14,698 nt of DNA from Euryarchaeota archaeon UBA40 (lineage in GTDB: Archaea > Thermoplasmatota > Poseidoniia > Poseidoniales > Thalassarchaeaceae): the NCBI GenBank assembly GCA_002506875.1, contig DAYJ01000087.1:1-14698 (forward strand), read 5' to 3'. Below the pieces are notes generated by a model. That model searched no databases, had not been told where the DNA came from, and was given only the letters and a program-made list of their open reading frames with translations. Both the position numbers and the translations under genes were made by a program. Each line of letters begins with the position of its first letter. Position 1 is the stretch's first letter. This document shows positions 7,556 to 14,171 of this stretch, in pieces.

Positions 7556-9127
7556 ATGACAGTCAAGAGTGCAACGAAGAAGAAGCTGCAAGATCTCGGA
7601 ATCGCTGAGCAGCACGCTCACGAACTCGCCGATGACCGAAAGTGGGACGATGTTTGCATCCTCACTGCAGTCCAGATATCTGCAATCTGTAAGACAGATT
7701 CCCAGACAGCCGAGGGTATTCACAAGATGATTTTGGGTGGAGGCAAGGGCAGTAAGGCTGACTCAGCTCCCGCACAGACGATTACGATCAAGCGTAAGAA
7801 GGTCCATCGACGGACTACAACTACTCGTGGTCTCCAGTCCTATGATTCGGAGTCTAAGTTGATTCAAGTTGAGCGTGATGTCTTGCGAGACGACCCTCTT
7901 TTCATCCAAATTCAGGCTGCTTCAGTTGATGCTGATATCTGGCTTACACCGCGTATCATCAATGATCTAGTCATCGGCCTCAATGATAGAGGTGTCAAGA
8001 AGTTGACCAAGAAGCAGATGGATGCACTTCTCGCATCTACTCAGTCCGCTCTTGCGAAGACCCGCGTTGATCCGTTCGAAGCAGTTGGAATCATCACAGC
8101 ACAGTCCATTGGAGAACCCGGTACGCAGATGACCATGCGGACTTTCCACTATGCAGGTGTCGCAACGGTCAACGTCACACAGGGTTTACCCCGAATCATC
8201 GAGATTGTCGATGCTAGGAAGACACCCGACACGCCCACTATGAACATCTATCTAGATTCTCATGATGAGAAGGGTAAGCCGTTTAACACCGAGGAGAAGA
8301 AGGTCCAAGCCCTTGCTGCATCCCTTGAGACCACACTCACTCCTGATATCGCAGATATCGATGTGAATGTAGCTCAACGTTTCCTTACTCTAAATCTTCG
8401 TCGTGCGAATCTCAAAACGAAGAGTATGACTGGTGCCGAGGTCCGTGATAAGTTATCTAAGAGCCTACGTCTTTATGTCAATGCGGACGTTGATGATAAT
8501 CCGCGTGAATTAACAATCATTCCTGGTATCAAAAAGGAAGAGGATATGAAGGAGTTAGCTGCTAATCCCCCGACATATACTGACCTACTCGCCCTCGAGG
8601 ATAAGGTTCGTAAGATTAAGCTCAAGGGTGTCAAGGACATCATTCGGGCGAACATTCAGGGTCCAACTAAGGATACTGGAGAGTACTACATCTCGACGAT
8701 TGGAAGTAATCTTTCCAAGGTCAGCGAGTTCCAAGGCGTCGATCGCTCTCGAACTTATACAAACAATATCATGGAGATTGTGAAGTACCTTGGAATTGAG
8801 GCTGCGCGTCAATCGATTATCAATGAGATGTCTATGACTCTCGAAGGTGCCGGTCTAGATGTCGACGTTCGTCATCTCCTCACAGTTGCCGATGTGATGA
8901 CATCTGAAGGGGAGGTCCGTGCGATTGGACGACACGGTGTGTCTGGAAACAAGCACAGTATCCTTGCACGAGCTGCTTTCGAAGTCACCGTTAATCACCT
9001 GCTTAATGCAGGTGTTCGCGGAGAGCGCGATGATTTGACAGGTGTAGCCGAGAATATCATTGTCGGCCAGCCAGTAGCTCTTGGTACTGGAAGTGTGGAA
9101 CTGTTCTACGTCCCTAATGAGGAGTGA
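7556..9127 (+). CDS. rpoA2: RNA polymerase subunit A'' (RpoA2) with an extra N-terminal domain
   Basis: C-terminal part of the largest polymerase subunit, contributing the trigger loop and jaw. It is 523 residues, whereas archaeal A'' is commonly nearer 370-400. The trigger-loop region is plain at 175-203: EAVGIITAQSIGEPGTQ then MTMRTFHYAGVA, followed by GLPRIIEIVDARK. The C-terminal portion, with ARAAFEVTVNHLLNAG and VGQPVALGTGS, is complete. The first roughly 58 residues are an added domain beginning MTVKSATKKKL, with LGI..QHA.ELADD and W..V..LT..QI. It matches the RpoH N-terminus at 18 of the first 27 positions. A basic Thr/Lys linker (about 75-95, with KRKKVHRR) joins it to the conserved body. 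The shared N-terminus and the GGAGGTGA site both support the ATG at 7556. I see no intein. Confidence 0.98.
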   Translation: MTVKSATKKKLQDLGIAEQHAHELADDRKWDDVCILTAVQISAICKTDSQTAEGIHKMILGGGKGSKADSAPAQTITIKRKKVHRRTTTTRGLQSYDSESKLIQVERDVLRDDPLFIQIQAASVDADIWLTPRIINDLVIGLNDRGVKKLTKKQMDALLASTQSALAKTRVDPFEAVGIITAQSIGEPGTQMTMRTFHYAGVATVNVTQGLPRIIEIVDARKTPDTPTMNIYLDSHDEKGKPFNTEEKKVQALAASLETTLTPDIADIDVNVAQRFLTLNLRRANLKTKSMTGAEVRDKLSKSLRLYVNADVDDNPRELTIIPGIKKEEDMKELAANPPTYTDLLALEDKVRKIKLKGVKDIIRANIQGPTKDTGEYYISTIGSNLSKVSEFQGVDRSRTYTNNIMEIVKYLGIEAARQSIINEMSMTLEGAGLDVDVRHLLTVADVMTSEGEVRAIGRHGVSGNKHSILARAAFEVTVNHLLNAGVRGERDDLTGVAENIIVGQPVALGTGSVELFYVPNEE

Positions 9128-9163
9128 ATATCGCGCACCATGAGAAGCCAAAAGGCAGAGAAT

Positions 9164-9171
9164 GGAGATGA
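9164..9171 (+). promoter_or_regulatory. Ribosome binding site deciding the rpl30e start
   Basis: GGAGATGA lies 5 nt before the ATG at 9177. Two in-frame ATGs (9162, 9168) fall just before or inside this motif and lack a comparable site of their own. Confidence 0.65.
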
Positions 9172-9176
9172 ATGAG

Positions 9177-9479
9177 ATGGATTTAGCAAGACAACTGAAG
9201 AATGCGATTTCGAGCGGGAACCTCCTGTTCGGTCAGAGACAGACAATGAGTGCATGCAACTCGAGCGACGCTCGAATGGTAATCCTCGCAGCGAACTGCC
9301 CTATGGGATACGTCGAGGATTTGCTCAGTCGCCACCCTGATGTGCCGATGCATCAGGTTGCGTTGGTAAATCGTGAACTCGGTGCGGCTTGCGGGAAACC
9401 GTTCGCTGTTAGCGCCCTAACCGTCGTTGACGCTGGTGATTCGGATTTGCTAACACTTCGTCCGAATGTCGAGGGATAA
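9177..9479 (+). CDS. rpl30e: 50S ribosomal protein L30e
   Basis: Large-subunit ribosomal protein of the L7Ae/L30e RNA-binding fold, 100 residues, a normal family length. Supporting motifs are the start MDLARQLKNAISSGNLLFGQ, then MVILAANCP (about 35-43), the family signature NRELGAACGKPF (about 68-79) and the C-terminal VSALTVVDAGDSDLL. The start at 9177 is chosen because the protein then begins as other L30e proteins do and because GGAGATGA precedes it; starting at 9162 would add MEMNE. It follows rpoA2 by 49 nt, the standard archaeal position at the end of the polymerase block. In euryarchaea nusA and rps12 usually come next; here they do not. Confidence 0.93.
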   Translation: MDLARQLKNAISSGNLLFGQRQTMSACNSSDARMVILAANCPMGYVEDLLSRHPDVPMHQVALVNRELGAACGKPFAVSALTVVDAGDSDLLTLRPNVEG

Positions 9480-9528
9480 CCCCCAGTAACCAATCGCTTG
9501 ATGGTCCTCGAGCCACTGACGGCTCCCG

Positions 9529-10497
9529 ATGGAGGAACTTATCACGGGTATCCTTCGACATCGGGGCGCTCGATTAGACCCTACACCTGACCTTCTTGGC
9601 ACAGCTTCAATTCGTCCATTGGGAAGAATTTCAGAACCACCAATTGGATTGCGAAATGGTCCAGCCCGTCTACACACAATGATTTGGCATGCTCCTGATG
9701 GTTGGACTGTCTTAGATCGGGTCGAACTAGATCGTTGGATTATCGACGCACCATTAGGGGAACACTGGCTCATCTCGGAGCGGCCCTTGGCGAAGAGCCT
9801 CATCCCACCTGAGCGAGATGGATTACAAACAGAGATTTGGGGTCCTGAAGAATTAGCCTCTTGGATTGGTGAAGCAGTCCTATCTGGTGAAATCAAGACC
9901 TCACTTGGTTTCCAAGATGTCGAAAACAAATCAGTCCCACAAGAAGTCGAGGAGATCCGCCTTGAATCTGCTTGGTTTAACACACTACATACAGAGGTTG
10001 CTACATTCCAGCCAATAATCGATCTTGAGGTCTGGCTTGAAAGGAATCCACTGAAAGGAGTGCGGCCGACTGCCGTTTTGGTGGAGGGTCGTGTGTGGAG
10101 TGTTCAAGGCATCCTCCGTGGCCCAGATGATTCCACTGAACGTTCATGGTGGAGTGTCCTCGAAGTTCCACAGTTTGCTTCATTCAGGATTATTGAGGAT
10201 CCAGTATTCCTGAACCACCGCCCACGCTTGCGAATCCTTCCATCTCCAGGGTGGATGGAGGAAGCCATAGTTCGGCAGAACATCGAGCGGGTGACGGAAA
10301 CTCGTCGCCCTTATTCCCCGAGGGAGGATGTATCTGTTCGAATTCAAGGCAGATGGAAACTCGATCCATCTTCGGCTGAGATTGAGTTCGGAATGGTCTT
10401 GATTCCGGCGTGGGTCCTTGAGTCACCCTCAGCAGGAACCGATTTACTTGATGCTACAACGGGAAATCTCCACCCTCTTCCTTCTGGAATCAGGTGA
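9529..10497 (+). CDS. Hypothetical protein, 322 aa, unrecognised family
   Basis: I do not recognise this protein. It is soluble in appearance, with no signal peptide or membrane segment, rich in Trp, Pro and acidic residues, and possibly two-part. Residues about 1-125 end in IWGPEELASWIGEAVL, an acidic helix-like segment. After a linker near 128-140, a second part starts around 145 with AWFNTLHTEV and FQPIIDLEVWLERNP, and includes VEGRVWSVQGILRGPDD and a Trp-rich strand. No KH or S1 domain is visible, so it is not the NusA expected in this position. There is no ribosome binding site before 9529, so the start is uncertain. The reading frame is long and unbroken, with codon use like that of its neighbours. 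It may be read through from rpl30e (49-nt gap). Its stop overlaps the convergent purP stop by 8 bp. Confidence 0.75.
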   Translation: MEELITGILRHRGARLDPTPDLLGTASIRPLGRISEPPIGLRNGPARLHTMIWHAPDGWTVLDRVELDRWIIDAPLGEHWLISERPLAKSLIPPERDGLQTEIWGPEELASWIGEAVLSGEIKTSLGFQDVENKSVPQEVEEIRLESAWFNTLHTEVATFQPIIDLEVWLERNPLKGVRPTAVLVEGRVWSVQGILRGPDDSTERSWWSVLEVPQFASFRIIEDPVFLNHRPRLRILPSPGWMEEAIVRQNIERVTETRRPYSPREDVSVRIQGRWKLDPSSAEIEFGMVLIPAWVLESPSAGTDLLDATTGNLHPLPSGIR

Positions 10498-11647
10498 GGA
10501 CTTCAAGCAGCCGGTCTTGTTCTGCTGCTCGGCGCAGTTCCAATGCGATACGTCTCCCGGTACTCATCGGGCGGCGCCAGAGTGAATTCCCGTAGGGGTG
10601 GCCCACATTGACGTGGACATTGGTGCCCCCGCCTACTCGTGGAGCGACATCGTAGATGTGGAAATTCATGTCTTTGTCGATGCAGGTCTGGAGGCAGAAT
10701 GGGCCTATCACACCTGGGTCATAGTGTTCTTTGCTAGCTTTGACAAACTTCTCACCTAGTTCGAATGCACCCTCAAGAAGGGATTCACGAATTGTTGCGG
10801 TGTTGTGCCCTACTACTGTCATCTCAGGAATTTGTTGGTGGGCAGGCATTGTCATTTGTTGAGGTGCTGGGAGTCGTACATGTCCATCGAGACTACTCTC
10901 AAAGCGCCAGTCGACGCCAAGTAACTCAAGTTGTGGCATCTCCTCTTCCAGAGGGCTATAGAAGAAGTTCAGATTGAAAACAGGCCCAATGACATATCGT
11001 TCGATTCTAGCAGTCTTGAGGCTCTCTTCATCGATAACACCCTGTGCAAGTAGATCGCTTGACTTCTCTACATATTCTTCGTAAGATGCACAGGTGAAGA
11101 ATCCACGTTCGAGTTTCTTCTGCGCATGGTGTAGTTTCACGATAACGAGGCAATCGATATCTTGGGGATCTTCAATTGCTTCAGGGTAAGGGAGGCCTGC
11201 CTTCTCAAGCAGCCAGTAGTAATCGAACTCTTCTGTCCGCTCTTCCATACGAAGCATCGATCGTGTTCCAAACATTGGTACACGGAAGTCATTCTCGATA
11301 CGGTCGATTCCGCAGTATGATGTGAATGCGCGGTTTGGGATGAAAATCATGTTCCTATCTCGCATCCCTTGTTGGAATTCAGGGTCGATTATCCCATCGA
11401 AGCGATCAAGCACTACGGTCTTATCCACCATGCCGCGTCGAACACGTCCTGAACTACTTCGTTGAGTACGGAAGTATTCAGAGTATATTCGCTCCCTTCC
11501 TTTTTGGCAGTAAGCAACAGTGGGAAATCCCTCTTCGATTGCTCCATCGCAGAGATCGAGAGCGCTGTGACTTGCAGTCATCCCAATTCGGAGTTTGAGT
11601 TGGTCATAATCCTCGAGTATGGTCTTAATCTCGGATTGTTCAATCAT
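10490..11647 (-). CDS. purP: 5-formaminoimidazole-4-carboxamide ribonucleotide synthetase (PurP)
   Basis: ATP-grasp enzyme of archaeal purine synthesis. It makes FAICAR from AICAR using ATP and free formate, replacing the folate-dependent PurH transformylase. The protein is 385 residues, close to the usual 350-370. Family motifs run through its length: SHSALDLCDGA (26-36), VPMFGTRSMLRMEER (123-137), the ATP-grasp lysine region VIVKLHHA (168-175), GPVFNLNFFYSPLE (221-234), PGVIGPFCLQ (311-320) and the C-terminal GGGTNVHVNVGHPYGN (339-354). It appears intact. It starts 9 nt after the stop of the upstream coiled-coil gene, so the two are probably co-transcribed; no good ribosome binding site is seen beyond a weak GTGAT, which suggests translational coupling. 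Its 3' end converges on the hypothetical gene at 9529-10497. Confidence 0.95.
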   Translation of the reverse strand: MIEQSEIKTILEDYDQLKLRIGMTASHSALDLCDGAIEEGFPTVAYCQKGRERIYSEYFRTQRSSSGRVRRGMVDKTVVLDRFDGIIDPEFQQGMRDRNMIFIPNRAFTSYCGIDRIENDFRVPMFGTRSMLRMEERTEEFDYYWLLEKAGLPYPEAIEDPQDIDCLVIVKLHHAQKKLERGFFTCASYEEYVEKSSDLLAQGVIDEESLKTARIERYVIGPVFNLNFFYSPLEEEMPQLELLGVDWRFESSLDGHVRLPAPQQMTMPAHQQIPEMTVVGHNTATIRESLLEGAFELGEKFVKASKEHYDPGVIGPFCLQTCIDKDMNFHIYDVAPRVGGGTNVHVNVGHPYGNSLWRRPMSTGRRIALELRRAAEQDRLLEVLT

Positions 11648-11656
11648 GGAATCACT

Positions 11657-12499
11657 TCAGTTGTTTCTTTGGAATGCCATTAGGTCATCAAGGCCCAAGG
11701 TTTCTCCGGACATCAGGAGGTCCATTAGGTCACGAGCTTCGACACTTGCAGTTCCAGAATTGGATTCATCATCAGTAGATGTGTTGATGATGCCGTCGAT
11801 TGATTGCATAACTCGCATCCCAACGACGAATCTTCGATGATGGGTGTCTGCAATACGGCGAAACCCCTCTACCTTTCGATGAGCCTCAGTATGCTTCTCC
11901 CGGAGGCCGTGTACCTCTTTGCGGATTTCTTGCATTAGTTCGTGTGCAGCCTGAGCGGTGCTTGCAGCTGCATCTACGGCTGCGTGAGCCTCTTCTTCAG
12001 CAGCCTTGGCCGCGTTCAATCGAGCCTGTAGTTCAGGGAATTCGCTCGACGCCGCAGGGGCGGCTTTTGCTTCCTTCAATTGACGGCGAAGTTCAACCGC
12101 TCGCTCGTTGAACTTCTTTTCTGAAATCCTGCCTTGCATGAATTTCATTTCAAGTTCGTTGATCTCCTCTCGGACACTGCGGGAACTACGTGCCTTTCTT
12201 CGATCTTGTGGAATATCTCCCTGTGCGCTCCGGAGTGCGAAGAATTCCTCCTTGATTACTTTGTATTCATCTACCCGCTGTGAGCGTGTGTCCTTTAGGC
12301 TGCGAACCTTCTGATTCTCGATATCTCGGATTGTCTGCTGGCGATCCACTTCATCCATGAGTTGGCGCAGGGTCCCCTGGACGCCTCTTCGTGTATCAAT
12401 CCAAGATTTGACATGCTCATTTTGTCGATTCCGTTCTTCACGAGCGGAAGTAGTCTTCTTTTCCACGACTCCCTTCATCTTGCTGAGGGTATCTTTCAT
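11657..12499 (-). CDS. Coiled-coil protein, COG1340-like
   Basis: A 280-residue protein that is mostly charged helix with heptad-like spacing. Coiled-coil stretches fall at about 1-95 and 110-235, broken by an Ala/Pro-rich region (KEAKAAPAASSEF) near 145-155. The segment EINELEMKFMQGRISEKKF recalls the archaeal COG1340 coiled-coil proteins of unknown function; this is resemblance only. The C-terminus is a short acidic tail with DLMDLLMSGETLGLDDLM (257-274), a motif echoed in the other coiled-coil protein of the window. The start at 12499 is preferred over the longer frame from 12568 because GAGGCGAT lies just upstream and the longer N-terminus would run through the presumed promoter. It is followed closely by purP. 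A scaffold or DNA/RNP-associated role is possible but unsupported. Confidence 0.85.
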   Translation of the reverse strand: MKDTLSKMKGVVEKKTTSAREERNRQNEHVKSWIDTRRGVQGTLRQLMDEVDRQQTIRDIENQKVRSLKDTRSQRVDEYKVIKEEFFALRSAQGDIPQDRRKARSSRSVREEINELEMKFMQGRISEKKFNERAVELRRQLKEAKAAPAASSEFPELQARLNAAKAAEEEAHAAVDAAASTAQAAHELMQEIRKEVHGLREKHTEAHRKVEGFRRIADTHHRRFVVGMRVMQSIDGIINTSTDDESNSGTASVEARDLMDLLMSGETLGLDDLMAFQRNN

Positions 12500-12550
12500 G
12501 GAATCGCCTCTAGCCCACGGGGACAGTACACCTTGACCAACGGACCGTGG

Positions 12551-12558
12551 GATATAAG
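12551..12558. promoter_or_regulatory. Possible shared TATA box between divergent genes
   Basis: The 96-bp gap between divergent start codons (12499 on -, 12596 on +) contains GATATAAG, which reads CTTATATC on the - strand. The - strand reading is the closer match to an archaeal TATA box and lies about 52 nt from the coiled-coil start, leaving room for a leader with its ribosome binding site. On the + strand it is about 40 nt before the ATPase start, implying a leader of about 15 nt. Because the box is nearly symmetrical it could serve either side. No clear BRE was identified. Confidence 0.4.
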
Positions 12559-12595
12559 CAAAACGCAATCGTAATCGCTGACTGCTCCACGGTGG

Positions 12596-13330
12596 ATGAA
12601 GAAGAGTTATGACATCGGTTCGTCTGAACCGTATTGGTGGGTAGACATGTTTCTCTCAGGAATCGCAGGCATGAATCGAGTGATGGAGCGTGACGTCGCT
12701 GCTCCTTATCTGACACTGGTCACTGGTCCTCCTGGCTCGATGAAGTCGAGTTTTTGCATGACCATGATTACGAACCATCTGGCAAATCAGGGTGGTTTCG
12801 GACTTTATTGCACAGTGGAAGAAACGGTCCCAAGCTTGACTAGGGCTACACAATCCCTTGGAATCCGCCTTCCTCCGAATCTCCAGATTACCGACTTCAC
12901 TGAACTTCGAAAGGACAATCAGAACATGGACTATCTCAAGTTCACGAGGAAGATGATTGAGCACTTCAAGCAGAAGGAAGGAAGTAACTTCCGTGTCTTT
13001 GTACTCGATTCTCTCGGTGCAATATACAGCCTCACTACTGTGAATGAGGAGATGAGAAAGAAAATGTTTGACTTTTTCGACTTCCTCCGTACACAGGGGC
13101 TCTATACTTTCATCATCACAGAGCGTTATTCAGGTCAGCAAGCGGAACTGGAAGGTAACGAGGGTTTCCTTGCTGATGCAATTCTCAATATGGGTCTTGA
13201 TCTTCGTAATGGGCAGATTGTTCGGACGTTGCAGGTCGAGAAGATGCGTCACATTCGCCATAGTATGGAGAAGCAGGCAATCCAAGTGGGCCAAACAGGT
13301 CTCGAGATTATTGGGCCGTTGTTCGACTGA
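12596..13330 (+). CDS. Single-domain KaiC/RecA-family ATPase
   Basis: A 244-residue P-loop ATPase of the KaiC/RadB-like branch of the RecA superfamily. The Walker A motif is GPPGSMKSSF (44-53), with K50 and S51 as the nucleotide-binding pair; canonical KaiC has GTGKT/S here. The acidic pair in CTVEET (E75, E76) matches the catalytic glutamates that follow the second strand in KaiC. Walker B is VFVLDS, ending at D138. The C-terminal half holds FIITERYS and the late-strand RTLQVEKMRHIRH, typical of KaiC-like domains. There is one domain only, with no second KaiC repeat, no DNA-binding extension and no membrane segment. The N-terminus has Trp-Trp and lacks the usual G-LDxLLGGG loop. The start has only GGTGG touching the ATG, so a short-leader or leaderless mRNA is likely. 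Its last 23 bp overlap the convergent Roadblock gene. Substrate and partner are unknown. Confidence 0.9.
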   Translation: MKKSYDIGSSEPYWWVDMFLSGIAGMNRVMERDVAAPYLTLVTGPPGSMKSSFCMTMITNHLANQGGFGLYCTVEETVPSLTRATQSLGIRLPPNLQITDFTELRKDNQNMDYLKFTRKMIEHFKQKEGSNFRVFVLDSLGAIYSLTTVNEEMRKKMFDFFDFLRTQGLYTFIITERYSGQQAELEGNEGFLADAILNMGLDLRNGQIVRTLQVEKMRHIRHSMEKQAIQVGQTGLEIIGPLFD

Positions 13331-13676
13331 ACTCGCTTGCCAGAAGAGGATTCATTCTGTCTGCAACTTCTGAAGCCACTGAGCGAAGTGTTCCATGTTC
13401 GCGTGAATCAACCCCTGATACAATTAGTACATGATTATCATTGACTCGTACTAGAACAGTAATCCCTTGATCAGCGAGCATACTCATTCGAGTCAATCGT
13501 GCTCCATCGAGGTGTTCTTCTGCTCTAGCCATGGCACTTTCTACGAGTGCTGCAGCGACTTCAGGAGTGGCCAGAATGCCAGGTCTAGTCCTTACCGGGA
13601 CTCCATCGTTCCCGACCAATGTACACCAACTGACTTCTGCTCGCTCGATGAGGTCGTCCATCAAGCGGTCGAGCAT
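13308..13676 (-). CDS. Roadblock/LC7-domain protein
   Basis: A 122-residue single-domain protein with the Roadblock/LC7 pattern: an N-terminal helix (MLDRLMDDLIERAE), a strand with VGNDGVPV (about 22-29), a long Ala-rich helix (EVAAALVESAMARAEEHL), a GITVLVRVNDNHVLIVSG strand pair (about 70-87) and a C-terminal helix. Such proteins dimerise and in prokaryotes often act with small GTPases (MglB type) or other P-loop NTPases. No GTPase gene is seen here, but a KaiC-like ATPase converges on this gene and overlaps its 3' end by 23 bp. It lies 24 nt after the GNAT gene, probably in the same unit. No convincing ribosome binding site precedes 13676, and the internal ATG five codons in is an alternative start. 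The fold call rests on pattern only. Confidence 0.78.
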   Translation of the reverse strand: MLDRLMDDLIERAEVSWCTLVGNDGVPVRTRPGILATPEVAAALVESAMARAEEHLDGARLTRMSMLADQGITVLVRVNDNHVLIVSGVDSREHGTLRSVASEVADRMNPLLASEFSRTTAQ

Positions 13677-13700
13677 GGAGTAAAACCAGCACTTCGGGAT

Positions 13701-14171
13701 TTAATTGCATGGTTTCGATGAATCTACGGGTCCAGACATGAGGACGCCGAGGCCATCTGGATAATACCCTTTGAGCCATCCAATAGGTCGAAGTCCAAAC
13801 CGCCTGTAGAATCGAATAGCGCCATTGTTATTGGCTCGTACTTCAAGAGTAATTCTGGTAAGTCCAGCCGCTCTCACATATTCGTTTAGCACTGACCAGC
13901 ATTGAGTTCCGAATCCCATTGATTGATGCAGTGGATCTACACCGAATCCGATTACACGAGCAGCATCGGATTCCGATATAATCCAAATTAAGCAACATAT
14001 GATTTTGCCTTCATTCCTCGTGACAATCGCTCCACCATGATCTATCGGGTACATTAGGACACGATCAATAGTGAGTCGTTCTCCAGTGGTTCTATGGAGT
14101 AGGTTGGTAATCTGCTCCGCATCTGGAATAGTTAGGGGCGAGGTTAGATTCTCCCATTCAGATTGTGGCAT
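13701..14171 (-). CDS. GNAT-family N-acetyltransferase, RimI-like
   Basis: A 156-residue acetyl-CoA-dependent acyltransferase. The acetyl-CoA pyrophosphate loop is VDPLHQSMGFGT (78-89), with the Q83-x-x-G86-x-G88 signature. The last part of the fold reads LEVRANNNGAIRFYRRFGL (109-127), with Y122 in the position of the family's general acid, followed by GYYPDG (135-140), as in RimI-type protein N-terminal acetyltransferases. The N-terminal about 50 residues are less conserved and likely shape substrate choice. The ATG follows directly after the TGA of the upstream coiled-coil gene (TGAATG), which implies translational coupling. The Roadblock gene follows after 24 nt. Protein N-terminal acetylation is the likeliest activity, but another amine substrate is possible. 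Confidence 0.9.
   Translation of the reverse strand: MPQSEWENLTSPLTIPDAEQITNLLHRTTGERLTIDRVLMYPIDHGGAIVTRNEGKIICCLIWIISESDAARVIGFGVDPLHQSMGFGTQCWSVLNEYVRAAGLTRITLEVRANNNGAIRFYRRFGLRPIGWLKGYYPDGLGVLMSGPVDSSKPCN

Noticed and set aside
9162..9176. Upstream ATG starts for rpl30e at 9162 and 9168
   Set aside because: They precede or lie in the GGAGATGA site that serves the ATG at 9177, and the family begins at the MDL corresponding to 9177.
9450..9983. 177-aa antisense reading frame overlapping rpl30e and the hypothetical gene
   Set aside because: The + strand frame is longer (322 aa) and more protein-like and fits the operon direction; the antisense product is Ser/Arg/Pro-rich and low in conserved character. 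Because the + gene is itself unrecognised, this rejection is less certain than the others.
9529..10497. NusA in its usual place after rpl30e
   Set aside because: No KH-domain GxxG loops in the right context, wrong length (322 against about 140-150 aa) and no similarity to archaeal NusA.
12500..12568. Longer coiled-coil protein starting at 12568
   Set aside because: The extra 23 residues are unlike the coiled coil, cross the TATA-like box and lack a ribosome binding site, whereas GAGGCGAT precedes the ATG at 12499.
13585..13779. 64-aa - strand frame spanning the Roadblock/GNAT junction
   Set aside because: It overlaps the ends of two better-supported genes on the same strand in another frame and is Arg/Pro-rich without a domain.
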